From: Synergistaceae bacterium
GTDB taxonomy: Bacteria; Synergistota; Synergistia; Synergistales; Aminithiophilaceae
Direction of reading: 5' to 3'
NCBI GenBank assembly: GCA_016756725.1
Contig: JAESII010000004.1
Location: 496,001-560,000 of the forward strand
Length of the DNA stretch: 64,000 bases
The notes beneath the pieces were generated by a model. It was not told where the DNA came from. It made no database searches and saw only the letters and a list, made by a program, of their open reading frames with translations. Of the stretch, positions 52,422 through 60,398 are shown in pieces. The translations under genes were made by a program, and so were the position numbers. The number at the start of each line of letters is the position of its first letter. Position 1 is the stretch's first letter.

Positions 52422-54710
52422 ATGCGAGGTTCCGTCTTGGCCCTTCTTGCCGTCCTGATGGCTTTTGCCCTGGCCCCGGCGGTCCTGGCCGAACCGCTCC
52501 CTGCCCTGGAGGCCCTGGAGCCTCTCGTCGGCGAGGGACCGGAGCTTCTGGCGGCCCTGGCGGCCCTGGAAAGGGACGAACAGCTGCGGGCCCTCCAGGA
52601 GGAACGGCAGGGTCCCGAAGTCTTCGGCGGCCTCACCTACGGCTACAGCGACGAGCCCGTCACGGAGACGTCCGAGGAGACTCTCTCCTACCGGAAGGTG
52701 ACGGCCCGGGCCGGCTTGGCCTTTCCCCTCCTGGGGAGCTGGAACCGCAGGAAGATCGATCTCCTTCAGGCCGAGCGGGAGGTCCTGGAAGGGCGTGTCC
52801 AGGCTGAGGTCGTGGCGTCCCGCAACGTCACGGCCCTGCGCAAGGCCTATGGCCTGATCGTCTTCGAGGGGAAGCGCCGGGCCTTTCTCGAGGCCTTCCT
52901 CGACGACGAGATCTCCGTCGAGGCCCTTCTGGCTGAACGGGTCCGCAAGGGTTTTCTCCTTGAGGCCGACCGCCTCGAGTTTCTCTCCGCCTTCGACATG
53001 GCCCGCCGCGATCTGGCGGGGGTGAAGTGGCGCCAGATCGAAGCCCTCCAGGCCATCCGCCTCGCCACGGGGCGAAGCTGGGATATTCCCGAAGAGCCCG
53101 CTCTCCCTCTCCTGCCCGGTCCTCTCCCCGACGGCGAGACCTTTCTCGAATCCGTCGGATCCCTGGCCGAGACGCGTCACCTCGACGACTTCATCGCCCT
53201 CCGCCGGGCCATCGCCGAGAAGAGTGATCGTCTTGACCGACAGGCCTTCCTCGAGCTGGGCGTCACCGTAGGCCGCGATTTTCCCGGATCGACGGGGACG
53301 GGCGTCTACCTGGGCCTCGTCGTCCGGGAACCCTTCGGCACGTTGACGGCCTCTCAGGACCGGGACCGACTGGCCGCTCTGGCCGATCTGGAAAGGGAGC
53401 GCCGCGCTGGCCTGGTGACGCGGATCCGCCTCGAGGGGGAGCTGATGGAGGCCCTCGTCCTGCGCGAGTACGCCCTGGCCGCCGTCGCAGCCGCCAGGCG
53501 CCGCCTTGATGCCGCCTGGGAGGCCCTGCGCGTCACCTCCCTCCGCCACGAGGGGCTGGCCGGTGACACCTTCGAGAAGTACCAGCAGAGCCGCTACGCC
53601 TACCTCCGGGTGGCCCTCGACTGCCTTGAGGCCCAGGCCCTTCTCTTTCAGACCGAGGCCGAGCTGGTCCGCTTCGCCTTTCCTCCCGGCGGCCCCCTCC
53701 CAAAGAGGCGCCTTCTTCACGAGGAGCTCTCGAAGGGTGAGGCACGCCTTGATCCCTCGTGGCTCAAGGCCCGGGCCTTTCCGGAAAGCCCCTTCCTGAA
53801 GCCTGATCCCCTGGAAGGCCCAGCTCTGGCCGTTCCTCCCGAGCCAGCTTCCGCCCTGTCGCGGCCCCTTGCCGCCGCCGGGCCCCTCTCGGGTGCGGCC
53901 GTCAAGCCCCTTCTGGCGACCAAGCCTGTTCCGGAGGCGCCGAAGCAGGCCCCTCTGGCAGCCTACGTCTGGGATGCCCGTCCCTTCCTGGACAGTTCCC
54001 GCCGGGCCGAGGAGCTGGACGCCTTTCGTGACGGCGGTTTCAGGCGGATGCTCCTGTCCTTTAGGGGCGACCAGATTGCCTCCTTCCGGAGTGAGGGGGG
54101 GCGAAAAAGTCTCCTGGCCCTCCTCGAGGCGGCACGGCGCCGCTCCATCGACGTCGATCTCCTCTTGGGCGACCCGGCCTGGATCCTCCCGGAAAGCCGT
54201 CAGGAACTGATGGCCCTCATCGACGAGATGGCCTCCTTTCCCTTCCGGGGCTTGCACCTTGACCTCGAGCCCGATTCCCTGCCCGGCGCCTCGGGAAGGC
54301 GCCTCAAACTGGCGGGCGAGCTCGTCCGGACCATCGAGCTCGTCCGGGCCCGAACGGACCGGCCCCTTTCCCTCTCCGTCCATCCCCGGGAGCTGGAGGG
54401 CGATCTGGGTGCCCTCGTTGGCCCGGGCCTGACCCGAGCCGGCCTGGAGGAGGTGGCCGTCATGATCTACTCGACCGACGCCGAAGCCGTCATCGCCCGC
54501 TTCAGCCGCCTCCGAGACGCTCATCCGGCTCTGGTCCTGGCCCTGGCCCAGAGCGTCGAGGCCGTCCTGTCGCCCCGGGAGAGCTACGCCCACCTCACCC
54601 GGGGGGCCTTCCGGAACCGTCTGGCCTATCTCGAGGAGAGCCTCCGGAGTGAGAATTTCGGCGGGATCATCGTCCAGGCCTGGAAAGACTACAGGGAGAT
54701 GATGCCATGA
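52422..54710 (+). CDS. TolC-like outer-membrane protein fused to a TIM-barrel glycosidase-like domain
   Basis: 762 residues. The signal peptide is 1-23. Residues about 24-425 alternate long amphipathic helices with two beta segments (FGGLTYGYSDEP...AGLAFPLLG and AFLELGVTVGRDF...VYLGLVVREPFG), the twofold plan of a TolC/OEP protomer. A Pro/Ala-rich linker (about 430-514) leads to a C-terminal domain (515-762) with alternating strands and helices: MLLSFRG, IDVDLLLGD, GLHLDLEPDS (D614, E616), LSLSVH, VAVMIYSTD and GIIVQAWKDY. This pattern resembles glycosidase-type TIM barrels with acidic residues after strand 4. AAAAGGAGG is six bases upstream of the ATG. First gene of the operon. I know of no standard name for this fusion. 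Confidence 0.6.
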   Translation: MRGSVLALLAVLMAFALAPAVLAEPLPALEALEPLVGEGPELLAALAALERDEQLRALQEERQGPEVFGGLTYGYSDEPVTETSEETLSYRKVTARAGLAFPLLGSWNRRKIDLLQAEREVLEGRVQAEVVASRNVTALRKAYGLIVFEGKRRAFLEAFLDDEISVEALLAERVRKGFLLEADRLEFLSAFDMARRDLAGVKWRQIEALQAIRLATGRSWDIPEEPALPLLPGPLPDGETFLESVGSLAETRHLDDFIALRRAIAEKSDRLDRQAFLELGVTVGRDFPGSTGTGVYLGLVVREPFGTLTASQDRDRLAALADLERERRAGLVTRIRLEGELMEALVLREYALAAVAAARRRLDAAWEALRVTSLRHEGLAGDTFEKYQQSRYAYLRVALDCLEAQALLFQTEAELVRFAFPPGGPLPKRRLLHEELSKGEARLDPSWLKARAFPESPFLKPDPLEGPALAVPPEPASALSRPLAAAGPLSGAAVKPLLATKPVPEAPKQAPLAAYVWDARPFLDSSRRAEELDAFRDGGFRRMLLSFRGDQIASFRSEGGRKSLLALLEAARRRSIDVDLLLGDPAWILPESRQELMALIDEMASFPFRGLHLDLEPDSLPGASGRRLKLAGELVRTIELVRARTDRPLSLSVHPRELEGDLGALVGPGLTRAGLEEVAVMIYSTDAEAVIARFSRLRDAHPALVLALAQSVEAVLSPRESYAHLTRGAFRNRLAYLEESLRSENFGGIIVQAWKDYREMMP

Positions 54711-55771
54711 AGATCCGCTTTGACCGCCCCAAAGGTCAGGCCGCCGACGTACGTGACGGCATCCGTGTCCCCTATGCCCCGGCACGGCGGGCCTTTCCCC
54801 GATGGCGCTGGTATCTCGTCGTCCTCATCGTGACCAGTCCTCTCCTCTTCTTTCTGTCCAAGATCGGCCTCGGAAGCCTGACCGCCAATTCGCCCGGTGT
54901 CGTCTCCCTGGAGCCGATCGCCGTCAACAGCCCCCGGCCGGCTGTCGTCGAAAGGGTGGCCGTCGTCCCCGGCCAGACCGTCGAGGCCGGAGAGGTCCTG
55001 CTCCGTCTTGACGATCCGACCCGGGAATCTCTGCTGGCCCTTCTCGAGGCGGAACGGCAGGTCCTTCAGAACCGCCCCAGGCCGAGCCCCGGGGCGGCCT
55101 GGCGCGGCCAGCTCGCCCTCGTCGACGAGACCGTCGCCTACGAGAGAGCCCGCCTGGAGACGATCCGCCGACTCTACGAGAAAGGGGCGGCCACGAGAGC
55201 CGAGGTGGATGAGGCTTCGGGGCGGCTCCAGCGGGCCCGGGCCGACCGGATCTCCCTCGAGGCCGCCAGGGAGGGGGCGGGACTGTCCGGCGACGACGAC
55301 CGGGCCCGGCTCCGGCTGGCCCAGATCGAGGCCGAGATGGCCTCGATCGCGATGACCCGGGGCCCTCTTGTCCTGACGAGCCCGAGGGCAGCCCAGGTGC
55401 TGGACGTCCTCGTCGGCCCCGGAGAGTCCGTCGGGCAGGGCACCCCCCTGGTGCGCCTCGCCGACGGCGAAAGAGCCTCCTTTACGGCCTTCGTCGACGC
55501 CGACGATCGCCGCTTCGTCGAGCCCAAGGCGGAGGTGGCGGTCCGGCTGCCCGGCAGGAAGACCGTCAAGGCCACCGTCGACGGCCTTCCCCAGCTCGCC
55601 CAGCCGATGCCGGCCTCTCTGGCCGGTCCTCTTTCCGTCGGCTCTCCGGCCCTTAAGGTGCGTCTCCTTCCCCGAGAGCCGCTGGCGGCGGAAGACCGGA
55701 TCGAGGGTCTGCCCGTGACCGTTCACTGGGGGCTCCGACTGACCTGGCCCTGGCCGCCCCGAAAGGAGTGA
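54707..55771 (+). CDS. HlyD-type membrane fusion (periplasmic adaptor) protein
   Basis: 354 residues. It has a short cytoplasmic N-terminus, one membrane helix (about 33-52), then a lipoyl-like half motif (VVERVAVVPGQTVEAGEVLLRLDD), a helical hairpin (about 100-210) and the second lipoyl half (VLTSPRAAQVLDVLVGPGESVGQGTPLVRLAD), followed by a beta-barrel domain. This is the architecture of HlyD/EmrA adaptors that link inner-membrane machines to TolC. ATG overlaps the previous stop (ATGA). No ABC or RND pump is present; the only inner-membrane partner in the operon is the glycosyltransferase. Confidence 0.8.
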   Translation: MKIRFDRPKGQAADVRDGIRVPYAPARRAFPRWRWYLVVLIVTSPLLFFLSKIGLGSLTANSPGVVSLEPIAVNSPRPAVVERVAVVPGQTVEAGEVLLRLDDPTRESLLALLEAERQVLQNRPRPSPGAAWRGQLALVDETVAYERARLETIRRLYEKGAATRAEVDEASGRLQRARADRISLEAAREGAGLSGDDDRARLRLAQIEAEMASIAMTRGPLVLTSPRAAQVLDVLVGPGESVGQGTPLVRLADGERASFTAFVDADDRRFVEPKAEVAVRLPGRKTVKATVDGLPQLAQPMPASLAGPLSVGSPALKVRLLPREPLAAEDRIEGLPVTVHWGLRLTWPWPPRKE

Positions 55772-55776
55772 TAGCC

Positions 55777-57171
55777 GTGGAGGAGCTCCGTTTCGTCCGT
55801 TTCCGTCTCAAGGGGGAGACCTTCTTCCCCGACCGTCCCTGGATCAGCGACATCACCTCCTTGGAGGCCTTCGCGGACCTTGCCGACGGAGCCGACGCCT
55901 TCCTCATCGATGGCGAGGGCCCCGTCGCCGACGGGAGGGAATTTATCCGCCTCGTCCGGAGCCGCTGGGACAGCTGCGCCAAACCGCTCTTTCTCCCCAC
56001 TTCCCTCGGCGAGGAGGATGATCTTTTGGCTGACTGTGTCGTCTCCTCTCTCGACGAGGCCCTCGGCCGTGCCCGAGAGATAAATGCCCGCCTTGCCGAA
56101 GTCAACGGCGAGGCCCTCAGGGAATCGAAGGACTTCCGCCTCCTGGCCTACCTCTTCGCCCGGCCCGACGGGGCTCTCCGGCCCTATCGCTACCCCTTCA
56201 CCCCTCAGGTCTACGGCTACCCCCTGGCCGATCTTTTGGCCGGGGAGAACGGCGATACCCTCTTCTGGATCCAGACGCTGAAGGAGAGAGGATTCCTGAC
56301 CCGGGCGAGCCTCGTCGACCGGATCCGCCTCTGCCCCCAGTGCGCCTGCTCCCACCTGAACTACATCGACGTCTGCACCAACTGCGGTAGCATTGACATC
56401 GTCCGCAGGGAGTTCATCCACTGCTTCACCTGCGGACGCGTCGGCCCTTCAGAGGATTTCGTCCAGGAGAATCATCTCCGCTGCCCCTTCTGCAGCACCC
56501 GGCTGCGCCATCTCGGCTCCGATTACGACCATCCCCTGGAGAGTTACAGCTGCAACGCCTGCGGCCACCGTTTCATTGAAGCCGACGTCGTGGCCCAGTG
56601 CTTCTGCTGCCGTACCCGGTCACGGCCTGACGAGCTGACGGTCAAGGCCATCAACAGTTACCGCATCTCCGAGTCGGGCAAGACCTCGGCCCGCGTCGGC
56701 AGCCTTGAAGACGTCTACGCTCTCCTGGACAGTCTCAACTACGTCGTCCCGGCCTACTTCACCCAGCTTCTGGACTGGCTGATCCTGCTGAACCAGCGCT
56801 ATGCCGACGAGGGTTTAACCCTTCTGGCCCTCCGTTTCGCCGACCTGGCCCCTCTCTCGGAACGGATCGGTCGCCAGAGGACGATTCAGCTCGTCGACGG
56901 CCTTGCGGGGCGTCTCCGTCAGCTCATCCGCAGCACCGACGTCTCGACCCGTACCGCCCTGGGCACCCTCTGGCTTCTCCTGCCCAGGACCGATGCCGCC
57001 GGAGCCCAGGTCCTGTCGAGGCGTATCAGGGAGCTGCGCAAGTTGGCCGCCGAGGGATTGGGCGTCCCCGTCGACTTCAGGATGGCCGCCTTTACCGCCC
57101 CCGGCGACTTCATCGAAGGCGACAACGCAGCCCGGATCATGGCCCGTCTGACGGGAGAGCTCGAATCATGA
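55777..57171 (+). CDS. Receiver-like / TackOD1 zinc-ribbon / degenerate GGDEF regulatory protein
   Basis: 464 residues. The N-terminal 110 residues look like a pseudo-receiver (DAFLIDGEGPVADGREFIRLVR). Residues about 185-280 carry six CxxC-like knuckles (CPQC, CTNC, CFTC, CPFC, CNAC, CFCC) with HLNYIDVCTNCGSIDI and LRHLGSDYDHP. That is the pattern of the TackOD1 output domain, a multi-zinc-ribbon module. The last 150 residues resemble a GGDEF fold (LLALRFADLAPLSERIG, LWLLLPRTDAAGAQVLSRRIREL) but lack GGDEF and an I-site, so cyclase activity is unlikely. GTG 55777 is eight bases after AAAGGAG. It probably regulates the synthase, perhaps by binding nucleotide. Confidence 0.65.
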   Translation: MEELRFVRFRLKGETFFPDRPWISDITSLEAFADLADGADAFLIDGEGPVADGREFIRLVRSRWDSCAKPLFLPTSLGEEDDLLADCVVSSLDEALGRAREINARLAEVNGEALRESKDFRLLAYLFARPDGALRPYRYPFTPQVYGYPLADLLAGENGDTLFWIQTLKERGFLTRASLVDRIRLCPQCACSHLNYIDVCTNCGSIDIVRREFIHCFTCGRVGPSEDFVQENHLRCPFCSTRLRHLGSDYDHPLESYSCNACGHRFIEADVVAQCFCCRTRSRPDELTVKAINSYRISESGKTSARVGSLEDVYALLDSLNYVVPAYFTQLLDWLILLNQRYADEGLTLLALRFADLAPLSERIGRQRTIQLVDGLAGRLRQLIRSTDVSTRTALGTLWLLLPRTDAAGAQVLSRRIRELRKLAAEGLGVPVDFRMAAFTAPGDFIEGDNAARIMARLTGELES

Positions 57172-58508
57172 TGGAAGAGGGAGCGGCCCTTCTCCACCGC
57201 TTCGCTCTTTTAGCCACGGCCCCGATGGACTCGGCGGGCTGGGACCTCCTCTTCAAGTTCGTCCCCTTCGTTCTCTTCTTCGAGCTTCCCCTCTACCTCA
57301 TCATCATCCTCGGCGTCCTCCGCCACGGCCTCATCCGCCTCGACGAGGCTCCCTGGCGGAGCGGCTTCGCCCCTTCCGTCTCCTGCATCGTCACCTGCTA
57401 CAGCGAGGGCGAGGCCGTCCGGCAGACGATCCGTTCCCTGGCGGAACAGCTCTATCCGGGGGCGATCCAGATTCTTGCCGTCATCGACGGGGCCGAGCGG
57501 AACCGTGAGACCTACCTCGCCACCCGGTCCATGGAGCCCCAGGTGGCAGGAAGGCGAAAGAGGAGCCTCAAGGTCATTCCCAATTGGCAGAGAGGCGGAC
57601 GGGTCTCGGCCCTCAACACGGCGAGGAACTTCGTCGACGGCGAAATCGTCATGGCCCTCGACGGCGACACCAGTTTCGACAACGACATGGTCGAACGGGC
57701 CGTGCGCCATTTCGAGGACCCTTCCGTCGGGGCCGTCGCGGGCTGTCTTCGGGTGCGCAACGCCAAGGCCAGCGTGGCCACCCGCCTTCAGGCCATCGAA
57801 TACTTCCTCTCCATCCAGGCCAGCAAGACGGGACTGAGCGCCTTCAACCTCGTCAACAACATCTCCGGAGCCTTCGGCGTCTTCCGCAGGACCGTCCTCG
57901 ACCTCGTCGACGGCTGGGACGCCGGAACGGCCGAAGACCTGGATATCACCCTGCGGATCAAGAACTACTTCGGCCGCTACGACCGGGGCTTCCGGATCGT
58001 CTTCGACCCTGAGGCGCTGGGATTCACCGACGTCCCCGAGACCTTCGGCGCCTTCTTCCGCCAGCGTCTCCGCTGGGACGGCGACCTCTCCTACCTCTAC
58101 TTCCGCAAGCACTGGCGGAGCTTCACGCCCCGCCTCATCGGCTGGAAGAACTTCCTTCTCACGATCTGGACGGGGCTCTTCTTCCAGATCGTCATGCCCC
58201 TGCTGATCGTCCTCTATTCCCTCTACCTCTTCCTCGTCCACCCCCTGCCCTTCGTTCTCTCTCTCCTGGCCGTCATCTACCTCTTCTACCTCGTCATGAC
58301 CGTCCTCCTCTACGTTCCCTTCGTGATTCTCCTCTCGGAGCGGCCCGGTCAGGACCTGGCTCTCATGCCCTGGATCGTCCTCTTTCCCCTTTTTGCCTTC
58401 GTCGGAAGACTCAACAACGCCCTGGCTACCCTCTGGGAGCTCTTCGGCCGTGGCCACGAGGACACGAGCATGGCCCCCTGGTGGGTCACGCGGAAGAATC
58501 GCTTCTGA
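57168..58508 (+). CDS. Processive family 2 glycosyltransferase (exopolysaccharide synthase)
   Basis: 446 residues. An N-terminal membrane helix (about 28-52) is followed by a GT2 catalytic domain with D107 (VIDGAE), DGD 165-167, the acceptor-site aspartate D257 in TAEDLDIT, and RQRLRW (298-303), a variant of the QxxRW motif of cellulose/PNAG/hyaluronan synthases. Three to four more membrane helices lie between 325 and 425. No PilZ domain is attached. ATG overlaps the TGA of the TackOD1 gene. It should polymerise and translocate a beta-linked glycan; the sugar is unknown. Last gene of the operon. Confidence 0.85.
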   Translation: MMEEGAALLHRFALLATAPMDSAGWDLLFKFVPFVLFFELPLYLIIILGVLRHGLIRLDEAPWRSGFAPSVSCIVTCYSEGEAVRQTIRSLAEQLYPGAIQILAVIDGAERNRETYLATRSMEPQVAGRRKRSLKVIPNWQRGGRVSALNTARNFVDGEIVMALDGDTSFDNDMVERAVRHFEDPSVGAVAGCLRVRNAKASVATRLQAIEYFLSIQASKTGLSAFNLVNNISGAFGVFRRTVLDLVDGWDAGTAEDLDITLRIKNYFGRYDRGFRIVFDPEALGFTDVPETFGAFFRQRLRWDGDLSYLYFRKHWRSFTPRLIGWKNFLLTIWTGLFFQIVMPLLIVLYSLYLFLVHPLPFVLSLLAVIYLFYLVMTVLLYVPFVILLSERPGQDLALMPWIVLFPLFAFVGRLNNALATLWELFGRGHEDTSMAPWWVTRKNRF

Positions 58509-58542
58509 GAGGAAAGGGACGAAAAAGGGGTGCCGGCGCCCT

Positions 58543-59031
58543 TCAGCCGCCCAGAAGGGCGGGGTTGAGGCGCCAAGCCGCGAGGGCCAAAGCGGAGGCG
58601 AACAGAAGCCAGGCCAGATAGGGGAAAAGCAGGAAAGCCGCCAGGCGGCGGACGTCATGGAAGGCCTTGATCGTCGATCCGACGAGAGCGGTCAGGAGGA
58701 GGACCTCGAAAAAGGCGGCACCACCCAGGTGCCAGGCGAAAAAGAGCCAGCTCCAGAGGGCGTTCAGGCCCAGTTGGGCCAGAAAGAGGGTCAGCGCCTT
58801 CCTGCGGGGGAGGCCCTTCCCGTCGCGCCAGACGAGCCAGGCCGCGACGGCCATGAGGGCGTAGAGAGCCGTCCAGACGGGGCCGAAGAGCCAGGCCGGA
58901 GGCGCCCAAAAGGGAAGGACGAGGGATCCGTAAAAGGCTCCGGCCTCCTTCGTGGCCCAGCCCCCCAGGGCGGCAGCCGCGAAGGCCAAAAGCAGGAAAG
59001 GGGCAAGGCCGACGGCGTCGTTCCTCTTCAA
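58543..59031 (-). CDS. tspO: TspO/MBR family membrane protein
   Basis: 162 residues and five membrane helices. FWAPPAWLFGPVWTALYALMAVAAWLVW, NALWSWLFFAWH and FPYLAWLLFASALA are the TspO signature blocks (P-x-x-x-F-x-x-V-W-x-x-L-Y; W-x-x-x-F). Family members bind tetrapyrroles or sterols. The start is TTG 59031, about nine bases after GAGGAGG. Monocistronic, convergent with the glycosyltransferase gene. Confidence 0.88.
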   Translation of the reverse strand: MKRNDAVGLAPFLLLAFAAAALGGWATKEAGAFYGSLVLPFWAPPAWLFGPVWTALYALMAVAAWLVWRDGKGLPRRKALTLFLAQLGLNALWSWLFFAWHLGGAAFFEVLLLTALVGSTIKAFHDVRRLAAFLLFPYLAWLLFASALALAAWRLNPALLGG

Positions 59032-59098
59032 AGGCCTTCACCTCCTCGTCGGTAATCAAAAGTAATAGACCTCTCAGGGCCATCGGGCAAGATCTTTT

Positions 59099-59127
59099 TT
59101 GACAAAAATGACAGACTGCGCTATCAT
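59099..59127 (+). promoter_or_regulatory. Strong sigma70 promoter of the 48-residue gene
   Basis: TTGACA (59099-59104), exact 17-base spacer, TATCAT (59122-59127), within an AT-rich patch. Confidence 0.75.
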
Positions 59128-59165
59128 GAACGTTGATCCAAAAATTCTGCAACAGAGGTGTTTTT

Positions 59166-59312
59166 ATGGGACAATCGATCAAACTCGTCTATGTCGGAGG
59201 AGAGCCTTTCTGGAGGCTTCCCGAGGGCGCTTTCCGGGAGGCCGAGATCCGCGACGGCCGTCTCGTCGAACCGAGCGTCAGGCTCAAGGGGCAGGCAGTG
59301 GCGTTCTTCTAG
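59166..59312 (+). CDS. 48-residue orphan protein with its own promoter and terminator
   Basis: ATG 59166 is seven bases after AGAGGTG. The frame reads MGQSIKLVYVGGEPFWRLPE and ends GQAVAFF before TAG 59310. A near-consensus promoter 39 bases upstream and a terminator 39 bases downstream frame it exactly, so it is very likely a real small gene. It has no signal peptide or membrane helix and no cysteines. The VYVGG and charged middle suggest a compact beta-rich fold. No family was recognised. Confidence 0.7.
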   Translation: MGQSIKLVYVGGEPFWRLPEGAFREAEIRDGRLVEPSVRLKGQAVAFF

Positions 59313-59350
59313 TTTTCCGCTCCGACGATAGACAAAAACGGGATGGAATC

Positions 59351-59370
59351 GGGGCTTGAGGCCCCGGTTT
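59351..59370 (+). terminator. Terminator of the 48-residue gene
   Basis: GGGGC-(TTGAG)-GCCCC then GGTTTTTTC. Confidence 0.75.
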
Positions 59371-59377
59371 TTTCTTG

Positions 59378-59420
59378 GCCGGCCTCGACGGGTTTTCATC
59401 CGTCGAGGCCGGCTCTTTTT
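59378..59420. terminator. Bidirectional terminator between the orphan gene and tdh
   Basis: GCCGGCCTCGACGG and CCGTCGAGGCCGGC form a 14-bp stem with an eight-base loop. TCTTTTT follows on the plus strand. On the minus strand CAAGAAAAAA follows, so it works best as a second plus-strand terminator, with a possible minus-strand role 16 bases after the tdh stop. Confidence 0.75.
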
Positions 59421-59435
59421 GTGTTCCCTCTCAGC

Positions 59436-60398
59436 TCAGGCCGTCAGGGCCTTTCTCTTGCGGGCCCTGAGGCGGCTGATCATATCCTCCGTCATCGTCT
59501 TGAGGTCGTAGCGGGGGGCGAAGCCCCATTCCTCCCGGGCGGCGCTGCAGTCGAGGCTGTCGGGCCAGGACCGGGCGATGGCCTGTCTCAGGGGGTCGAC
59601 GTCGTAGTCGAGGACGAAATGGGGCAGGATCGTGCCGATCGCCGCGGCGATCCCTTCGGGATCGAGGCTCATGGCCGAGACGTTGAAGGCGTTGCGGTGG
59701 ATCAGCCGCGACGGGTCGGCCTCCATGAGCCCGACGACGGCGTCAAGGGCATCGGGCATGTACATCATGTCCAGGAAGGTTCCGGCGGCGATGAAGCTGG
59801 TGTAGCGGCCCCGCTCGACGGCCTCGTGATAGATGTGGACGGCGTAGTCCGTCGTGCCCCCGCCGGGAGGGGCCTCGTGGCTGATCAGGCCCGGGAAGCG
59901 CAGGCCCCGGGTGTCGACGCCGAATTTGAGGTGGAAATAGTCGCAGAGAAGTTCCAGCGAGACCTTGGCCACGCCGTAGACGGTCGTGGGACGCTGGATC
60001 GTGTCCTGAGGCGTCCCCGTCGGGGGCGTCGCGGGACCGAAGGCGGCGATGGAGCTGGGGAAGAAGAGAGCCGCTTCTCTTTCGCGGGCCACCTCCAGGG
60101 CCGTGATGGATCCGTTGACGTTGACGTCCCAGGCGAGGGCGAAATCGCCCTCGCCCCTGGCGGAGAGGATGCCCGCCAGGTGGATGATCGTGTCGGCCCG
60201 GAACGCTCCCACGAGGTCGGAAAAGGCCTTCCCGTCCCTCACGTCGAGGGAGGCCGAAGGCCCGCCCTCGGCGAGGAGGCCCTTGAGGGGCCTCAGGTCC
60301 GTGGCCAGCACCGCCTCGGCGCCGTAGATCCGCCGCAGGTGGGGCACCAGCTCGGAGCCGATCTGGCCGCTGGCGCCGGTGACGACGATCCGTTTCAT
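59436..60398 (-). CDS. tdh: SDR-type L-threonine 3-dehydrogenase
   Basis: 320 residues, extended SDR (GalE-like). It has NAD motif [16 protein letters not shown] after beta-2, [19 protein letters not shown] and catalytic [15 protein letters not shown] and [23 protein letters not shown] are features of the epimerase-type threonine dehydrogenases. It oxidises threonine to 2-amino-3-ketobutyrate. ATG 60398 overlaps the kbl stop (ATGA), which fixes the pathway. Confidence 0.9.
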   Translation of the reverse strand: MKRIVVTGASGQIGSELVPHLRRIYGAEAVLATDLRPLKGLLAEGGPSASLDVRDGKAFSDLVGAFRADTIIHLAGILSARGEGDFALAWDVNVNGSITALEVAREREAALFFPSSIAAFGPATPPTGTPQDTIQRPTTVYGVAKVSLELLCDYFHLKFGVDTRGLRFPGLISHEAPPGGGTTDYAVHIYHEAVERGRYTSFIAAGTFLDMMYMPDALDAVVGLMEADPSRLIHRNAFNVSAMSLDPEGIAAAIGTILPHFVLDYDVDPLRQAIARSWPDSLDCSAAREEWGFAPRYDLKTMTEDMISRLRARKRKALTA

